Assembly (NCBI GenBank): GCA_011048855.1
Contig: DSCZ01000013.1
Coordinates: 1-31,119, forward strand
Origin: Desulfobacteraceae bacterium
GTDB taxonomy: Bacteria > Desulfobacterota > DSM-4660 > Desulfatiglandales > Desulfatiglandaceae
Reading direction: 5' to 3'
Length of the DNA stretch: 31,119 nt
The notes below the pieces were generated by a model that was not told the origin of the DNA, ran no database searches, and saw nothing but the letters and a program-made list of their open reading frames with translations. The position numbers and the translations under genes are program-made. Within the stretch, counting starts at the first letter, position 1; every line of letters starts with the position of its first letter. This document shows, in pieces, positions 23,944 through 31,119 of the stretch.

Positions 23944-25654
23944 ACAAATCTTTGACTTTATCCTTGACAAATGCCACTGCTTCGCGCACGGGCACCGTTT
24001 CGGCCCGTGTTTCGCTGCGGAGTTTGATTTCCACGGAGCCCTGACTGACGCCTTTCAGCCCCACGGTGACTCTGACCGGAATCCCCAGCAGGTCGGCGTC
24101 GTTGAATTTTACACCGGCTCTTTCATCCCTGTCATCCAGAAGGACCTCCAGGCCCTGATCGGAAAGGGTGCGGTAGAGCTTTTCAGCTGTTTCCGCGACG
24201 AGCGGTTCATGCATTTGAAGCGCCAGCAGTGCAACTTCGAAAGGCGCAAGCGGTATAGGGAAAATAATTCCTTTCTCGTCGTGGTTTTGTTCGATTGCGG
24301 CGGCCATCGTCCGGCCTATCCCTATTCCGTAGCATCCCATGATGATCGGTTTTTCTTTCCCATATTCATCGAGGAAATAAGCCTTCATCGCCTCGCTGTA
24401 TTTTACGCCGAGCTTGAAAACATGGCCAACTTCGATACCCCGGCTGAAAATTATCGGCTTTCCGCACCGCGGACAAGGATCATCGGGGGTAATCACCCGC
24501 AGGTCGGCGAACTCATTAAGGGCAAAATCCCGTCCAAAGTTCAGGCCGGTCACATGAAAATCTTCGCGGTTGGCACCGGCTATCAGGTTCCTCATTCCCT
24601 GCACCGCATGGTCGGCAACGATCCGGACTCGAAGCCCGACAGGCCCGGCGAAACCCATAGGGGCGCCTGTCACCTCGGCTACGGTCGAGTGGTCGGCGAG
24701 TTCAACCTCACCGGCGCCCAGGTAATTCTTTAACTTTACCTCATTGAGCTCGTGGTCCCCCCGCACCAGGGCAGCGACGGGTACACCGTCGGCCATGAAT
24801 ATCAGCGTTTTGATTATAGCTTCGGGACCGATGGAAAGATAACGGCAAAGTTCCTCGATGGTATGAACATCGGGTGTTTCCACTTCTTTCAGGGGTTCAA
24901 GCCCGCTCTCAGCGGTTTCTGGGTTTATATCGGGCGGATTGACCTCGGCCCGTTCCAGGTTCGCCGCATAGGAGCATGCCGTGCAGCTTGCAATCTGGTC
25001 TTCCCCGGTTTCGGCCAGTACCATGAACTCGTGAGAATAACTCCCTCCGATAGGTCCGCTGTCGGCTTCGACTGCCCTGAATTCAAGTCCGCATCGACTG
25101 AAAATGCGAATATAGGCTTCGTACATCTTGTTGTAACTGAGATTTGTGCCTTCTTCGTCTTTATCGAATGAGTAGGCGTCCTTCATGATGAATTCCCTGG
25201 CCCTCATCAGGCCGAATCTCGGCCTTATTTCATCCCGGAACTTCGTCTGGATCTGATAGAGGTTCAACGGCATCTGCTTGTATGAGTGGATTTCTCCACG
25301 GACCAGGTCGGTGACCACTTCTTCGTGGGTCGGTCCAAAGCACGACGGCCTGTCGTGCCGGTCAACAAAGCGCAGCAGCTCCCTGCCGTAATACTCCCAC
25401 CTGCTGCTTTCCTGCCATAATTCGGCTGGTTGAACAGCGGGCATCAACAATTCTATAGCACCTGCCCGGTTCATCTCTTCGCGGACGATGGCTTCGACCT
25501 TTTTTAGAGACCTGAGGGCGACCGGGAGATACGTGTAAATTCCGGCAGCCAGCTTCCTTATCATTCCGGCCCGAAGCATCAGTTTATGGCTTATTGATTC
25601 CGCTTCCGCCGGTGTTTCTTTGTATGTGGGGATGAAATACCTTGAAAATCTCAT
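23927..25654 (-). CDS. proS: Prolyl-tRNA synthetase
   Basis: A 575-residue bacterial-type class II synthetase. Motif 2 is at [26 protein letters not shown]. The YbaK-like editing insertion (about 225-385) includes KTLIFMADG and [13 protein letters not shown]. Motif 3 is in [16 protein letters not shown], followed by the anticodon-binding domain. I use the ATG at 25654 ([13 protein letters not shown], the family start) with an AGGTGA upstream; a GTG five codons earlier is possible. It lies 24 bases after ispG, and its 3' end overlaps rel. Confidence 0.96.
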   Translation of the reverse strand: MRFSRYFIPTYKETPAEAESISHKLMLRAGMIRKLAAGIYTYLPVALRSLKKVEAIVREEMNRAGAIELLMPAVQPAELWQESSRWEYYGRELLRFVDRHDRPSCFGPTHEEVVTDLVRGEIHSYKQMPLNLYQIQTKFRDEIRPRFGLMRAREFIMKDAYSFDKDEEGTNLSYNKMYEAYIRIFSRCGLEFRAVEADSGPIGGSYSHEFMVLAETGEDQIASCTACSYAANLERAEVNPPDINPETAESGLEPLKEVETPDVHTIEELCRYLSIGPEAIIKTLIFMADGVPVAALVRGDHELNEVKLKNYLGAGEVELADHSTVAEVTGAPMGFAGPVGLRVRIVADHAVQGMRNLIAGANREDFHVTGLNFGRDFALNEFADLRVITPDDPCPRCGKPIIFSRGIEVGHVFKLGVKYSEAMKAYFLDEYGKEKPIIMGCYGIGIGRTMAAAIEQNHDEKGIIFPIPLAPFEVALLALQMHEPLVAETAEKLYRTLSDQGLEVLLDDRDERAGVKFNDADLLGIPVRVTVGLKGVSQGSVEIKLRSETRAETVPVREAVAFVKDKVKDLYDSLK

Positions 25655-25678
25655 GATGTTTGCGATCACCTTTCTTTT

Positions 25679-26782
25679 TTATTTTGGTACGCCGCCCATA
25701 TCCATGACTTCCCGGATCAGGGTCTCGGCTAGTTCCTCCTCAGGTATTTTCCGGATAACCTTCCCTTTTTTGAACAGGATTCCCGTGCCCCGGCCGCCGG
25801 CGATGCCTATATCGGCCTCTCTGGCTTCCCCTGGTCCGTTGACCACGCATCCCATTATAGCTATTTTGGGGGCTATTTTCAGGTTTGATACTGCTTTTTC
25901 AACTTTTTCAACAAGCCCGAACAAATCGATTTCGGTCCTTCCGCATGTAGGACAGCTGATGATTTCGGGCCCCCTGTGCCTGAGATCGAGTGCCCGCAGC
26001 AGTTCATATCCGACCTTTACTTCCTTCACCGGGTCGCCGGTGAGAGAAACACGGAAGGTGTCCCCGATTCCTTCGGCCAGCAGCAGGCCGATGCCGACGG
26101 CGCTTTTCACGGTTCCGGCTATCAATGTTCCGGCTTCGGTGACCCCCAGGTGCAAAGGATAATCCACCTGCGAGCTTAAAAGTTGATAGGCTTTTATGGT
26201 GTTCATTACATGGGACGATTTTAAAGATACTTTTATGAGATCGAAGTTCAGGTCTTCGAGCATGTGGATGTACCCAACAGCACTTTCAACCATGGCTTCG
26301 GGCGTTGGATGGGAATACTTCTCGAGGATTTCTTTTTGAATCGATCCGGAATTAACTCCTATGCGTATCGGTGTTCCCGCGTCACGGGCCGCGGCGACAA
26401 CTTCTCCGACTGCCTCTCTTCCCCCTATGTTTCCAGGGTTTATTCTCAGGCCGCCGGCACCGGCCTTTACGGATGCCACGGCGAGACGGTAGTCGAAATG
26501 TATATCCGCGATCACCGGAATCCGTACCCGGCTGCAGATCAACTGCAGCGCCGAAGCCGCCGATTCATCCGGCACCGCTACACGGATTATTTCGCAGCCG
26601 GCTTCCTCAAGTCTTTGGATCTGCGCTACTGTCGCATCAACGTCCCGGGTGTCCGTGTTGGTCATCGACTGAACGGCAACCGGTGTACAACCACCGATCG
26701 GCACCGGTCCGACATGAATCATCCTGGTCTTTTTTCGTTTTCCATTCATGGTTTGTGTTTGCATGACTCCTTGATCCCGCAT
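25679..26782 (-). CDS. ispG: 4-hydroxy-3-methylbut-2-enyl diphosphate synthase (flavodoxin/ferredoxin-dependent)
   Basis: A 367-residue IspG of the short bacterial type, catalysing the penultimate step of the MEP isoprenoid pathway. Seen: VGPVPIGGCTPVAVQSMTNTDT near the start, IPVIADIHFDYRLA, GLRINPGNIG, and the [4Fe-4S] ligands in SCPTCGRTE and GCVVNGPGEA. Three in-frame ATGs (26782, 26764, 26749) could serve as start. The only ribosome-binding-like AAGGAG lies between the first and second, too close to the second to be ideal. It begins 9 bases after the phosphofructokinase stop. Confidence 0.96.
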   Translation of the reverse strand: MRDQGVMQTQTMNGKRKKTRMIHVGPVPIGGCTPVAVQSMTNTDTRDVDATVAQIQRLEEAGCEIIRVAVPDESAASALQLICSRVRIPVIADIHFDYRLAVASVKAGAGGLRINPGNIGGREAVGEVVAAARDAGTPIRIGVNSGSIQKEILEKYSHPTPEAMVESAVGYIHMLEDLNFDLIKVSLKSSHVMNTIKAYQLLSSQVDYPLHLGVTEAGTLIAGTVKSAVGIGLLLAEGIGDTFRVSLTGDPVKEVKVGYELLRALDLRHRGPEIISCPTCGRTEIDLFGLVEKVEKAVSNLKIAPKIAIMGCVVNGPGEAREADIGIAGGRGTGILFKKGKVIRKIPEEELAETLIREVMDMGGVPK

Positions 26783-26791
26783 GAATTCGGA

Positions 26792-27961
26792 TCAGTAAAG
26801 AAACATCGGTTTTCCGCCCACATGCCGGACTTTTGGTCGGTATTGATGTGTATCATAGAGTTCACGCACGTCCACCCTCTTCTGACCGGAGGTGATCGTG
26901 CTCAGGGGTACGTCGGTGTAGATGCCCTGGTTCAGTGCGACGAGGCGGCCATGTGAGCCTTTCATGAAAAGATCGATCGCCATGTGTGCATAATTGACCG
27001 CGACCATGAGATCCAGGGAATCCGGGGCGCCGCTGCGCATCAAATATGACAGTCGCTGAATCAATACGTCCTCACCGGTAAGTTCTTTGAGCCGTGCGCC
27101 GGTGAGTTCTCCGATGCCTCCGAGCCGGGCATGACCGTATGCGTCGGTTTCCCCGGACATCAGCATGTCACCACCCACCATCCGGGCGCCTTCGGAGATT
27201 GTTATCATAGCATAGTTTTTGGGGTTCGCCCGTTTATCCTCCATCACCAGCGAAGCCAGCAGCTCGGGGTCGAACGGAACTTCGGAGATTATGGCCCTGT
27301 CCACGCCTGAAAGATACGCGGAAATAAGAGAAGTTTCCCCGCAGTAACGGCCGAAGAGCTCCACCACCCCGATTCTTTCGTGGGACCCGACGCATGTTCT
27401 GAGCGAATGAATAAATCCGACCCCTCTGGTGATCGCAGTCGAAAAACCAATGCAGTAATCGGTGCCGAAAACATCGTTGTCCATCGTTTTCGGGATCGCT
27501 ATCACCGGGAATCCCTCGCGGTGAAGGCGTTCGGCGAAACTGAGAGTGTCATCCCCCCCTATTGGGATAACTGCGTCTATTTCAAGCTTTTCCAGGTTCG
27601 AAATCGCATGGGCGGTGAAATCCTTTGTTTCCTCTCCTTCGGCATATCTGTCAAGAAGAAAAGGGGGGGCGCTTTTTCGTTTGACAGCGCTCGGGTTCGT
27701 TCTGGATGAATGGAGGTAGGTTCCGCCGTAGCGGTCTATCGTTCGAACGGCCGCAGGCTCCATTTCCTCGTAACAGCCGGGTGTCGAAACCGGGTCCGCC
27801 GGGTTGAAATCCATCAACCCGGCCCATCCGCGTCTTATTCCAAAGACCCTGAACCCTTCCTGGCGTCCACGATAGACCAGGGCCTTGATACACGGGTTAA
27901 GGCCCGGAACATCGCCTCCTCCGGTAAGAATCGCTATGGATTTTTTCCGGGAATATTCCAT
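26792..27961 (-). CDS. pfp: 6-phosphofructokinase, pyrophosphate-type signature
   Basis: A 389-residue PfkA-superfamily protein. Landmarks are [44 protein letters not shown] and [15 protein letters not shown]. Two positions discriminate the phosphoryl donor. The ATP enzymes have GGDG and PGTIDND; here they are GGDD and PKTMDND, the Asp and Lys expected in pyrophosphate-dependent enzymes. The reversible PPi reaction suits an energy-limited anaerobe that uses the enzyme in both directions. Donor choice is inferred from these residues and not otherwise shown. It lies 18 bases after purB. Confidence 0.92.
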   Translation of the reverse strand: MEYSRKKSIAILTGGGDVPGLNPCIKALVYRGRQEGFRVFGIRRGWAGLMDFNPADPVSTPGCYEEMEPAAVRTIDRYGGTYLHSSRTNPSAVKRKSAPPFLLDRYAEGEETKDFTAHAISNLEKLEIDAVIPIGGDDTLSFAERLHREGFPVIAIPKTMDNDVFGTDYCIGFSTAITRGVGFIHSLRTCVGSHERIGVVELFGRYCGETSLISAYLSGVDRAIISEVPFDPELLASLVMEDKRANPKNYAMITISEGARMVGGDMLMSGETDAYGHARLGGIGELTGARLKELTGEDVLIQRLSYLMRSGAPDSLDLMVAVNYAHMAIDLFMKGSHGRLVALNQGIYTDVPLSTITSGQKRVDVRELYDTHQYRPKVRHVGGKPMFLY

Positions 27962-27979
27962 TGTATACTCCTGTTTGTA

Positions 27980-29353
27980 TTAAAAATCGCACAATCCTGT
28001 GTAGTTTTGGGGGCTAAGGGCCAGCAGCTCTTGTTTGGTCCTCTCCGGTAGATCGAGCCCCTGGATGAAGACCGAAATTGCATCTCTGTCTATTTTTTGG
28101 TTGGTTCGTGTGAACGCCTTGAGGGCTTCGTAGGGATTCGGGTAACCTTCTCTTCTGAGTATCGTCTGAATACCCTCGGCCACGACCGGCCAGTTCCCAT
28201 TGAGATCGTCTTTGATCCGGGGCTCATTGAGAATCAATTTGCGCAGCCCCCGAAGGAGTGATTTCAGTCCGATAAGCATGTGGGCCAGTGGTACGCCGAT
28301 GTTTCTGCTGACGGTCGAATCGGTCAGGTCCCTCTGCAGCCTCGATATCGGGAGCTTCGCGGAGAGGTGTTCAAACAAGGCGTTCGCCACGCCCAGGTTT
28401 CCTTCGGAATTCTCGAAATCAATCGGGTTCACCTTATGTGGCATGGCCGAAGAACCCACTTCACCTTTTTTAATCTTTTGTTTGAAATAATCCATTGAAA
28501 TATAGGCCCAGATATCGCGGTCCAGATCTATGAGAATCGTATTTATCCGCTTCGCCGCATCGCAGAAGGCGGCCAGGTTGTCATAATGCTCAATTTGTGT
28601 CGTTATCCGGGACCTTTTGAGGCCGAGAACTTCATTCACCAGGTGATCCGCGAACCGCGGCCAATCCACTTCCGGATAGGCTGCCAGGTGGGCGTTGAAA
28701 TTTCCGGTTGCCCCCCCGAATTTGGCGGAAAAAGGAATGGTGGCTAAATGGCGCTGTTGTTCCAGTATGCGCTCGACGAAGACGTAGACTTCTTTCCCGA
28801 GACGCGTCGGAGAAGCCGGCTGACCGTGGGTGCGGGCGAGCATGGGGATGTCCCGCCACTGCCTGGCCATTGATAAGAGGATGTCGACTGTTTCCTGTAA
28901 GGCCGGGGCCATTACGCCGTTCCAGGCTTCCTTCAGCGACAGCGGCAGTGCGGTGTTGTTTATGTCCTGGCTCGTGAGACCGAAATGAACAAATTCTTTG
29001 AATTTTTCGAGGCCGAGGGATGTGAAACGCTCCTTTAAAAAATATTCAACAGCTTTGACGTCGTGGTTTGTGATGCGCTCGGCGTCTTTGATGCTGCGCG
29101 CATCTTTCAGCGAGAAACGCCGGTAAAGCATCCGGAGGTCCTCAAACCGTGCCCGGTCGAAAGAGGCCGTTTGGGGAAGGGGGAGTTCGCACAATGCAAT
29201 GAAATACTCCACTTCCACCAGAACTCTGTATCGTATCAATGCGCTTTCAGAAAAATAATCCACCAGCGCTTCGGTTGCGCGCCTGTACCGGCCGTCCACC
29301 GGCGAAATCGCCTGAAGGGAGGATCTTTCCTTTCCATGGTCATTCAGCTCCAT
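27980..29353 (-). CDS. purB: Adenylosuccinate lyase
   Basis: A 457-residue PurB of the longer E. coli-like type. Features are SPVDGRYR near the N-terminus, FVHFGLTSQDINNTALPL, ARTHGQPASPTRLGKE, and the fumarase/aspartase superfamily signature GSSAMPHKVNPIDFENSEGN. It acts twice in purine synthesis (SAICAR cleavage and adenylosuccinate cleavage). The ATG at 29353 has no ribosome binding site, but a near-consensus promoter lies only 18 bases upstream, so the mRNA leader should be about ten bases. It is the first gene of the purB-pfp-ispG-proS-rel series. Confidence 0.96.
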   Translation of the reverse strand: MELNDHGKERSSLQAISPVDGRYRRATEALVDYFSESALIRYRVLVEVEYFIALCELPLPQTASFDRARFEDLRMLYRRFSLKDARSIKDAERITNHDVKAVEYFLKERFTSLGLEKFKEFVHFGLTSQDINNTALPLSLKEAWNGVMAPALQETVDILLSMARQWRDIPMLARTHGQPASPTRLGKEVYVFVERILEQQRHLATIPFSAKFGGATGNFNAHLAAYPEVDWPRFADHLVNEVLGLKRSRITTQIEHYDNLAAFCDAAKRINTILIDLDRDIWAYISMDYFKQKIKKGEVGSSAMPHKVNPIDFENSEGNLGVANALFEHLSAKLPISRLQRDLTDSTVSRNIGVPLAHMLIGLKSLLRGLRKLILNEPRIKDDLNGNWPVVAEGIQTILRREGYPNPYEALKAFTRTNQKIDRDAISVFIQGLDLPERTKQELLALSPQNYTGLCDF

Positions 29354-29370
29354 TATTGCAATTGAACTGG

Positions 29371-29399
29371 ACTATATGCAATGCCTGCGGGCCTGTCAA
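29371..29399 (-). promoter_or_regulatory. Near-consensus sigma-70 promoter of the purB operon
   Basis: On the minus strand, perfect -35 TTGACA (29399-29394), a 17-base spacer and -10 TATAGT (29376-29371, five of six). The predicted start is near 29364, about ten bases before the purB ATG. It should drive the five-gene series down to rel. Confidence 0.85.
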
Positions 29400-29523
29400 T
29401 CTCGGGCCGTTGAGACGGTAAGCGACGTTCCAGGACCGATCGTTGTTTGATGAAAAACCCGCGTTTCTTTCGATCCGAAATTTATGTCATTGTAGTTTTT
29501 TCATATATCCAGTAGGTTGAGTG

Positions 29524-29598
29524 TTATTCGATTACAAAATCAAAATAAGTATCCGGAAACGGCAGCAAAAGCAAGAGCAGTGAAAATAGTTTCTTCAT
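29524..29598 (-). CDS. 24-residue signal-peptide-like small ORF
   Basis: ATG at 29598 with GGAGGG five bases upstream, encoding MKKLFSLLLLLLPF then PDTYFDFVIE and a stop. The basic start and leucine core look like a signal peptide or a one-helix membrane peptide. No cleavage site or downstream domain follows. The start overlaps the TGA of an upstream minus-strand frame of 62 codons (29786-29598), which I do not recognise. It could be a real microprotein, or the remnant of a decayed secreted-protein gene. Confidence 0.3.
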   Translation of the reverse strand: MKKLFSLLLLLLPFPDTYFDFVIE

Positions 29599-29610
29599 CA
29601 AATCCCTCCA

Positions 29611-29880
29611 ATGAATCGGTTCTTCATTTTGATCCTGGCTCGGTCGCAGGTGCCTTCCGGATCGGTGCCGCGGCCGCATAATATTTTTAGCACGACCGGG
29701 GAGGGGGCGTCGATACAAAAACTCAGCGCCCCTGCCCACCTCGGTTTTTCCTCGATCGTCAAGTTGTTTTCACCTATAAATATCATAGAAGATTACAGCG
29801 GGATCGAAATGGAGGCGGGGCTCTATATCGGGGCGCTTGGCTTAAAACTGCATGCGGAAGCTGTGCAGGTAAAAACATAG
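29611..29880 (+). CDS. Hypothetical 89-residue ORF (doubtful)
   Basis: An open frame from ATG 29611 with no ribosome binding site, beginning with a short hydrophobic stretch (MNRFFILILA). I recognise no family. It competes with a 62-codon frame on the opposite strand (29786-29598). It stops three bases before the hairpin element at 29884-29941. The region differs from the housekeeping genes around it and may be decayed or acquired DNA. Confidence 0.25.
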   Translation: MNRFFILILARSQVPSGSVPRPHNIFSTTGEGASIQKLSAPAHLGFSSIVKLFSPINIIEDYSGIEMEAGLYIGALGLKLHAEAVQVKT

Positions 29881-29883
29881 ACG

Positions 29884-29941
29884 GCCTAACATGCCACTGC
29901 TGCGGACTCGGTTCCCTCGCCGCAGAGTGGCGGCGTTCGGG
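29884..29941 (+). repeat. Long bulged hairpin with attC-like ends
   Basis: GCCACT, a bulged G, and CTGCGG (29893-29905) pair with CCGCAG and AGTGGC (29920-29931): a 12-pair stem with one extrahelical base and a 14-base loop. It is flanked by GCCTAAC (29884-29890) and GTTCGGG (29935-29941). The layout resembles an integron attC site, but the right core breaks the GTTRRRY rule at two positions, the spacers are short, and no integrase is present. The hairpin is directly visible; the attC reading is weak. Confidence 0.3.
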
Positions 29942-29991
29942 TTCTGGAAGGGTCACCATCGAAAAAGTGTTGCACAAATCTCCTCCAATTC

Positions 29992-30021
29992 TTGACAGAC
30001 GACCTTTTTATGGACTATATT
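29992..30021 (+). promoter_or_regulatory. Promoter of the toxin-antitoxin operon
   Basis: Perfect -35 TTGACA (29992-29997), an 18-base spacer and -10 TATATT (30016-30021, five of six). The start is predicted near 30028, about 24 bases before the antitoxin ATG. Confidence 0.75.
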
Positions 30022-30028
30022 TGGTCGT
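29999..30028. promoter_or_regulatory. Possible autoregulatory operator of the toxin-antitoxin operon
   Basis: ACGACC (29999-30004) and GGTCGT (30023-30028) are exact inverted repeats with starts 24 bases apart, flanking the -10 element. Phd/YefM-type antitoxins repress their own operons by binding such symmetric promoter sites, so this is a plausible operator. Confidence 0.45.
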
Positions 30029-30051
30029 ATCCAAGAAAAGGGGGGATCCTT

Positions 30052-30327
30052 ATGAAACTATCAAATCAAATCAAACCCATAAGCTACTTAAAGGCCCATG
30101 CAGCTGAAATCGTAAGGAAATTGGGCGAAAGGCGGGAGCCGCTGGTCATCACGCAAAATGGGGAAGCCAAGGTGGTCATTCAGGATATCGAGAGCTACGA
30201 GCAAACTCAGGAGACAATGGCCCTCTTGAAAATTTTGGCCCTTGGGATGAGGCAAATTGATCAGGGTAAGGTTCTTCAGGCTGAAGATGTTATGAAACAC
30301 CTGCGCGAACGGCGGGAGGCTCGGTGA
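30052..30327 (+). CDS. Phd/YefM-family antitoxin
   Basis: A 91-residue protein. The ATG at 30052 follows an AAGGGGGG site; an in-frame upstream start at 29992 lies in the promoter itself. The N-terminal half has the Phd/YefM pattern (IKPISYLKAHAAEIVRKL, then EPLVITQNGEAKVVIQDIESYEQ), the dimeric DNA-binding domain. The C-terminal part (LLKILALGMRQIDQGKVLQAEDVMKHL) is the expected toxin-binding helix region. Its TGA overlaps the toxin start (TGATG), so the pair is translationally coupled. It should neutralise the toxin and repress the operon. Confidence 0.92.
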   Translation: MKLSNQIKPISYLKAHAAEIVRKLGERREPLVITQNGEAKVVIQDIESYEQTQETMALLKILALGMRQIDQGKVLQAEDVMKHLRERREAR

Positions 30328-30653
30328 TGGTGTTTGCGGTTTTGCTGACCAATGATGCGGCATGTGACCTTGAAGGGATTTATGATTATATTGCCTTCCA
30401 CGATTCGCCTCAAAAAGCAGATTACGTTTTAGACCAGATCGAAAAAGCTTTCTCTAGCTTGTCTAAATTTCCTGAGCGGGGTGTTTATCCAAAAGAATTA
30501 CTCACGCTGGGGATTAGCGAATACCGAGAGATCTTTTTTAAACCTTACCGCATCATTTACCGAATCATGGACAGGAGCGTGTACGTTCTGTTGATAGTTG
30601 ATGGTCGCCGCGACCTGGAGTCTCTGCTGCAGCGGCGACTGCTGAACGCGTAG
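30327..30653 (+). CDS. RelE/ParE-family toxin
   Basis: A 108-residue protein. The ATG at 30327 follows GGAGG by seven bases; a GTG one codon earlier overlaps the antitoxin end. Features are LTNDAACDLEGIYDYIAFHDSPQKADYVLDQI (two N-terminal helices) and the strand region YREIFFKPYRIIYRIMDRSVYVLLIVDGRRDLESLL, typical of ParE/RelE. The DGRRDLESLL ending is frequent in ParE-like members, which poison gyrase, whereas RelE members cleave mRNA. The sequence alone does not settle the target. It forms a complete two-gene module with the preceding antitoxin. Confidence 0.92.
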   Translation: MVFAVLLTNDAACDLEGIYDYIAFHDSPQKADYVLDQIEKAFSSLSKFPERGVYPKELLTLGISEYREIFFKPYRIIYRIMDRSVYVLLIVDGRRDLESLLQRRLLNA

Positions 30654-30703
30654 CAAAGTGCGAAATTGCTCAATCAGCCGAACAATGGCATTAAGAACGG
30701 ACG

Positions 30704-30750
30704 GGCGGAACTGCGTGGTTCTGAGACCTTGACGATATAAAAGTTCCGCC
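30704..30750. repeat. 9-base perfect inverted repeat
   Basis: GGCGGAACT (30704-30712) and AGTTCCGCC (30742-30750), 29 bases apart, 51 bases after the toxin stop. No T-tract follows immediately, although TTTTTT occurs at 30771-30776. It could be a weak terminator, or the two ends of a small element. Confidence 0.4.
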
Positions 30751-30996
30751 GGGAAATCGCTTGGCAAAATTTTTTAACATGTCAGAGGACTTTTGGATGA
30801 ATATGCAGCTTCGTTGGGACTTATATCGTGCTAAAAATTCAGAAGAAAGAGAATTGCGTATGATAAAGCCCTATACGTCTTCCGAATACACAGCGCATAT
30901 GTAAAAGATCCCGCCGAACCAGTCAGCCCAGGCGACAGCCAGGGCCGGCGGCGTTTTGACAAATCCAGGGGGACTGAATTTCAAACAATTATAACC

Positions 30997-31119
30997 AGTG
31001 TCCATCCGGAAATACCGGATGGCACTAGTGGAGTTTCCAGATCGGAAATGAGGGATTTTGCCCAAGATCAAGGAAAACGAGGGGTTGCGCGGAGACGTAC
31101 TGGAGTACGTCGCACAAGA
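30997..31119. repeat. Cluster of palindromes, probable dispersed repeat (truncated by window)
   Basis: Three hairpins in 123 bases. First, AGTG-(T)-CCATCCGG pairs with CCGGATGG-CACT around AAATA (30997-31026; 12 pairs, one bulge). Second, TTTCC-AGATC-GGAAA (31034-31048). Third, GACGTACT and AGTACGTC around GG (31094-31111), enclosed by TTGCGC and GCACAA. Serial hairpins with no coding frame are typical of dispersed palindromic elements. Only one copy is in view, so repetition in the genome is inferred. Confidence 0.45.

Larger units (their letters stand above)
30654..31119. other. Gene-free right edge of the window
   Basis: 466 bases without a credible gene. Frames of 60-90 codons on the minus strand (30767-30498 and 31071-30871) lack ribosome binding sites and recognisable domains. 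The stretch holds several inverted repeats listed separately. The last 120 bases are especially palindrome-rich and run off the edge. Confidence 0.5.

Noticed and set aside
30498..30767. 89-codon minus-strand ORF opposite the toxin
   Set aside because: It overlaps the clear ParE/RelE-type toxin gene and lacks a start site and domain.
30871..31071. 66-codon minus-strand ORF at the right edge
   Set aside because: It has no ribosome binding site and overlaps the series of palindromes, so it is more likely a by-product of a repeat than a gene.

Overview
The window reads as chromosome of an anaerobic, probably sulfate-reducing or syntrophic bacterium of the Desulfobacterota (former Deltaproteobacteria). 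This is inferred from gene content: a MetF/MetV methylene-tetrahydrofolate reductase cluster wired to NADH-dehydrogenase-type subunits, a siroheme-decarboxylase (AhbB-type) gene beside hemL, a pyrophosphate-type phosphofructokinase, a membrane-sector-only ATP synthase operon (atpZ-atpI-atpB-atpE), and a TRAP transporter. No rRNA, tRNA, CRISPR array, transposase or integrase gene was seen.

Layout. 10-9408 (+): an HTH-receiver response regulator, then a tightly packed redox operon: MetF paralogue 1, a large NuoG/FdhA-like molybdopterin-fold iron-sulfur protein, NuoE, a 1044-residue NuoF-GltD fusion, MetV and MetF paralogue 2. 9418-12440 (-): a DctM-DctQ-DctP TRAP transporter, divergent from a glycerate 2-kinase (13136-14485, +) across a gene-free region of about 0.7 kb rich in palindromes. 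14516-14543: a strong hairpin terminator between convergent genes. 14549-15939 (-): a small alanine-zipper lipoprotein and an L,D-transpeptidase. 16140-17927 (-): ATP synthase Fo genes with a terminator. 18123-21455 (-): hemL, an ahbB-type gene and mpl. 21598-21786 (+): rpmB. 21802-29353 (-): a five-gene housekeeping series transcribed purB, pfk, ispG, proS, relA from one consensus-like promoter. 29354-31119: an accessory stretch with tiny or doubtful ORFs, hairpins, a Phd/ParE-type toxin-antitoxin pair with its own promoter and possible operator, and a palindrome-rich segment at the right edge that looks like a dispersed repeat.

How the genes work together. The most interesting part is 623-9408. 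NuoE and NuoF supply an NADH/FMN/Fe-S module, the C-terminal half of the NuoF fusion adds a GltD-like FAD/NAD(P)H module, and MetV-MetF is the methylene-THF reductase of the Wood-Ljungdahl methyl branch. Two members look catalytically altered. The FdhA-like protein lacks the catalytic Sec/Cys and His of formate dehydrogenases, and MetF paralogue 1 lacks the folate-contacting Gln that paralogue 2 keeps. I infer a multi-flavin, possibly electron-bifurcating or confurcating methylene-THF reductase complex in which an inactive molybdopterin-family subunit and an inactive MetF paralogue have become structural or electron-relay parts. This is a hypothesis from sequence. All motif comparisons were made by eye against remembered family patterns, with no database search.
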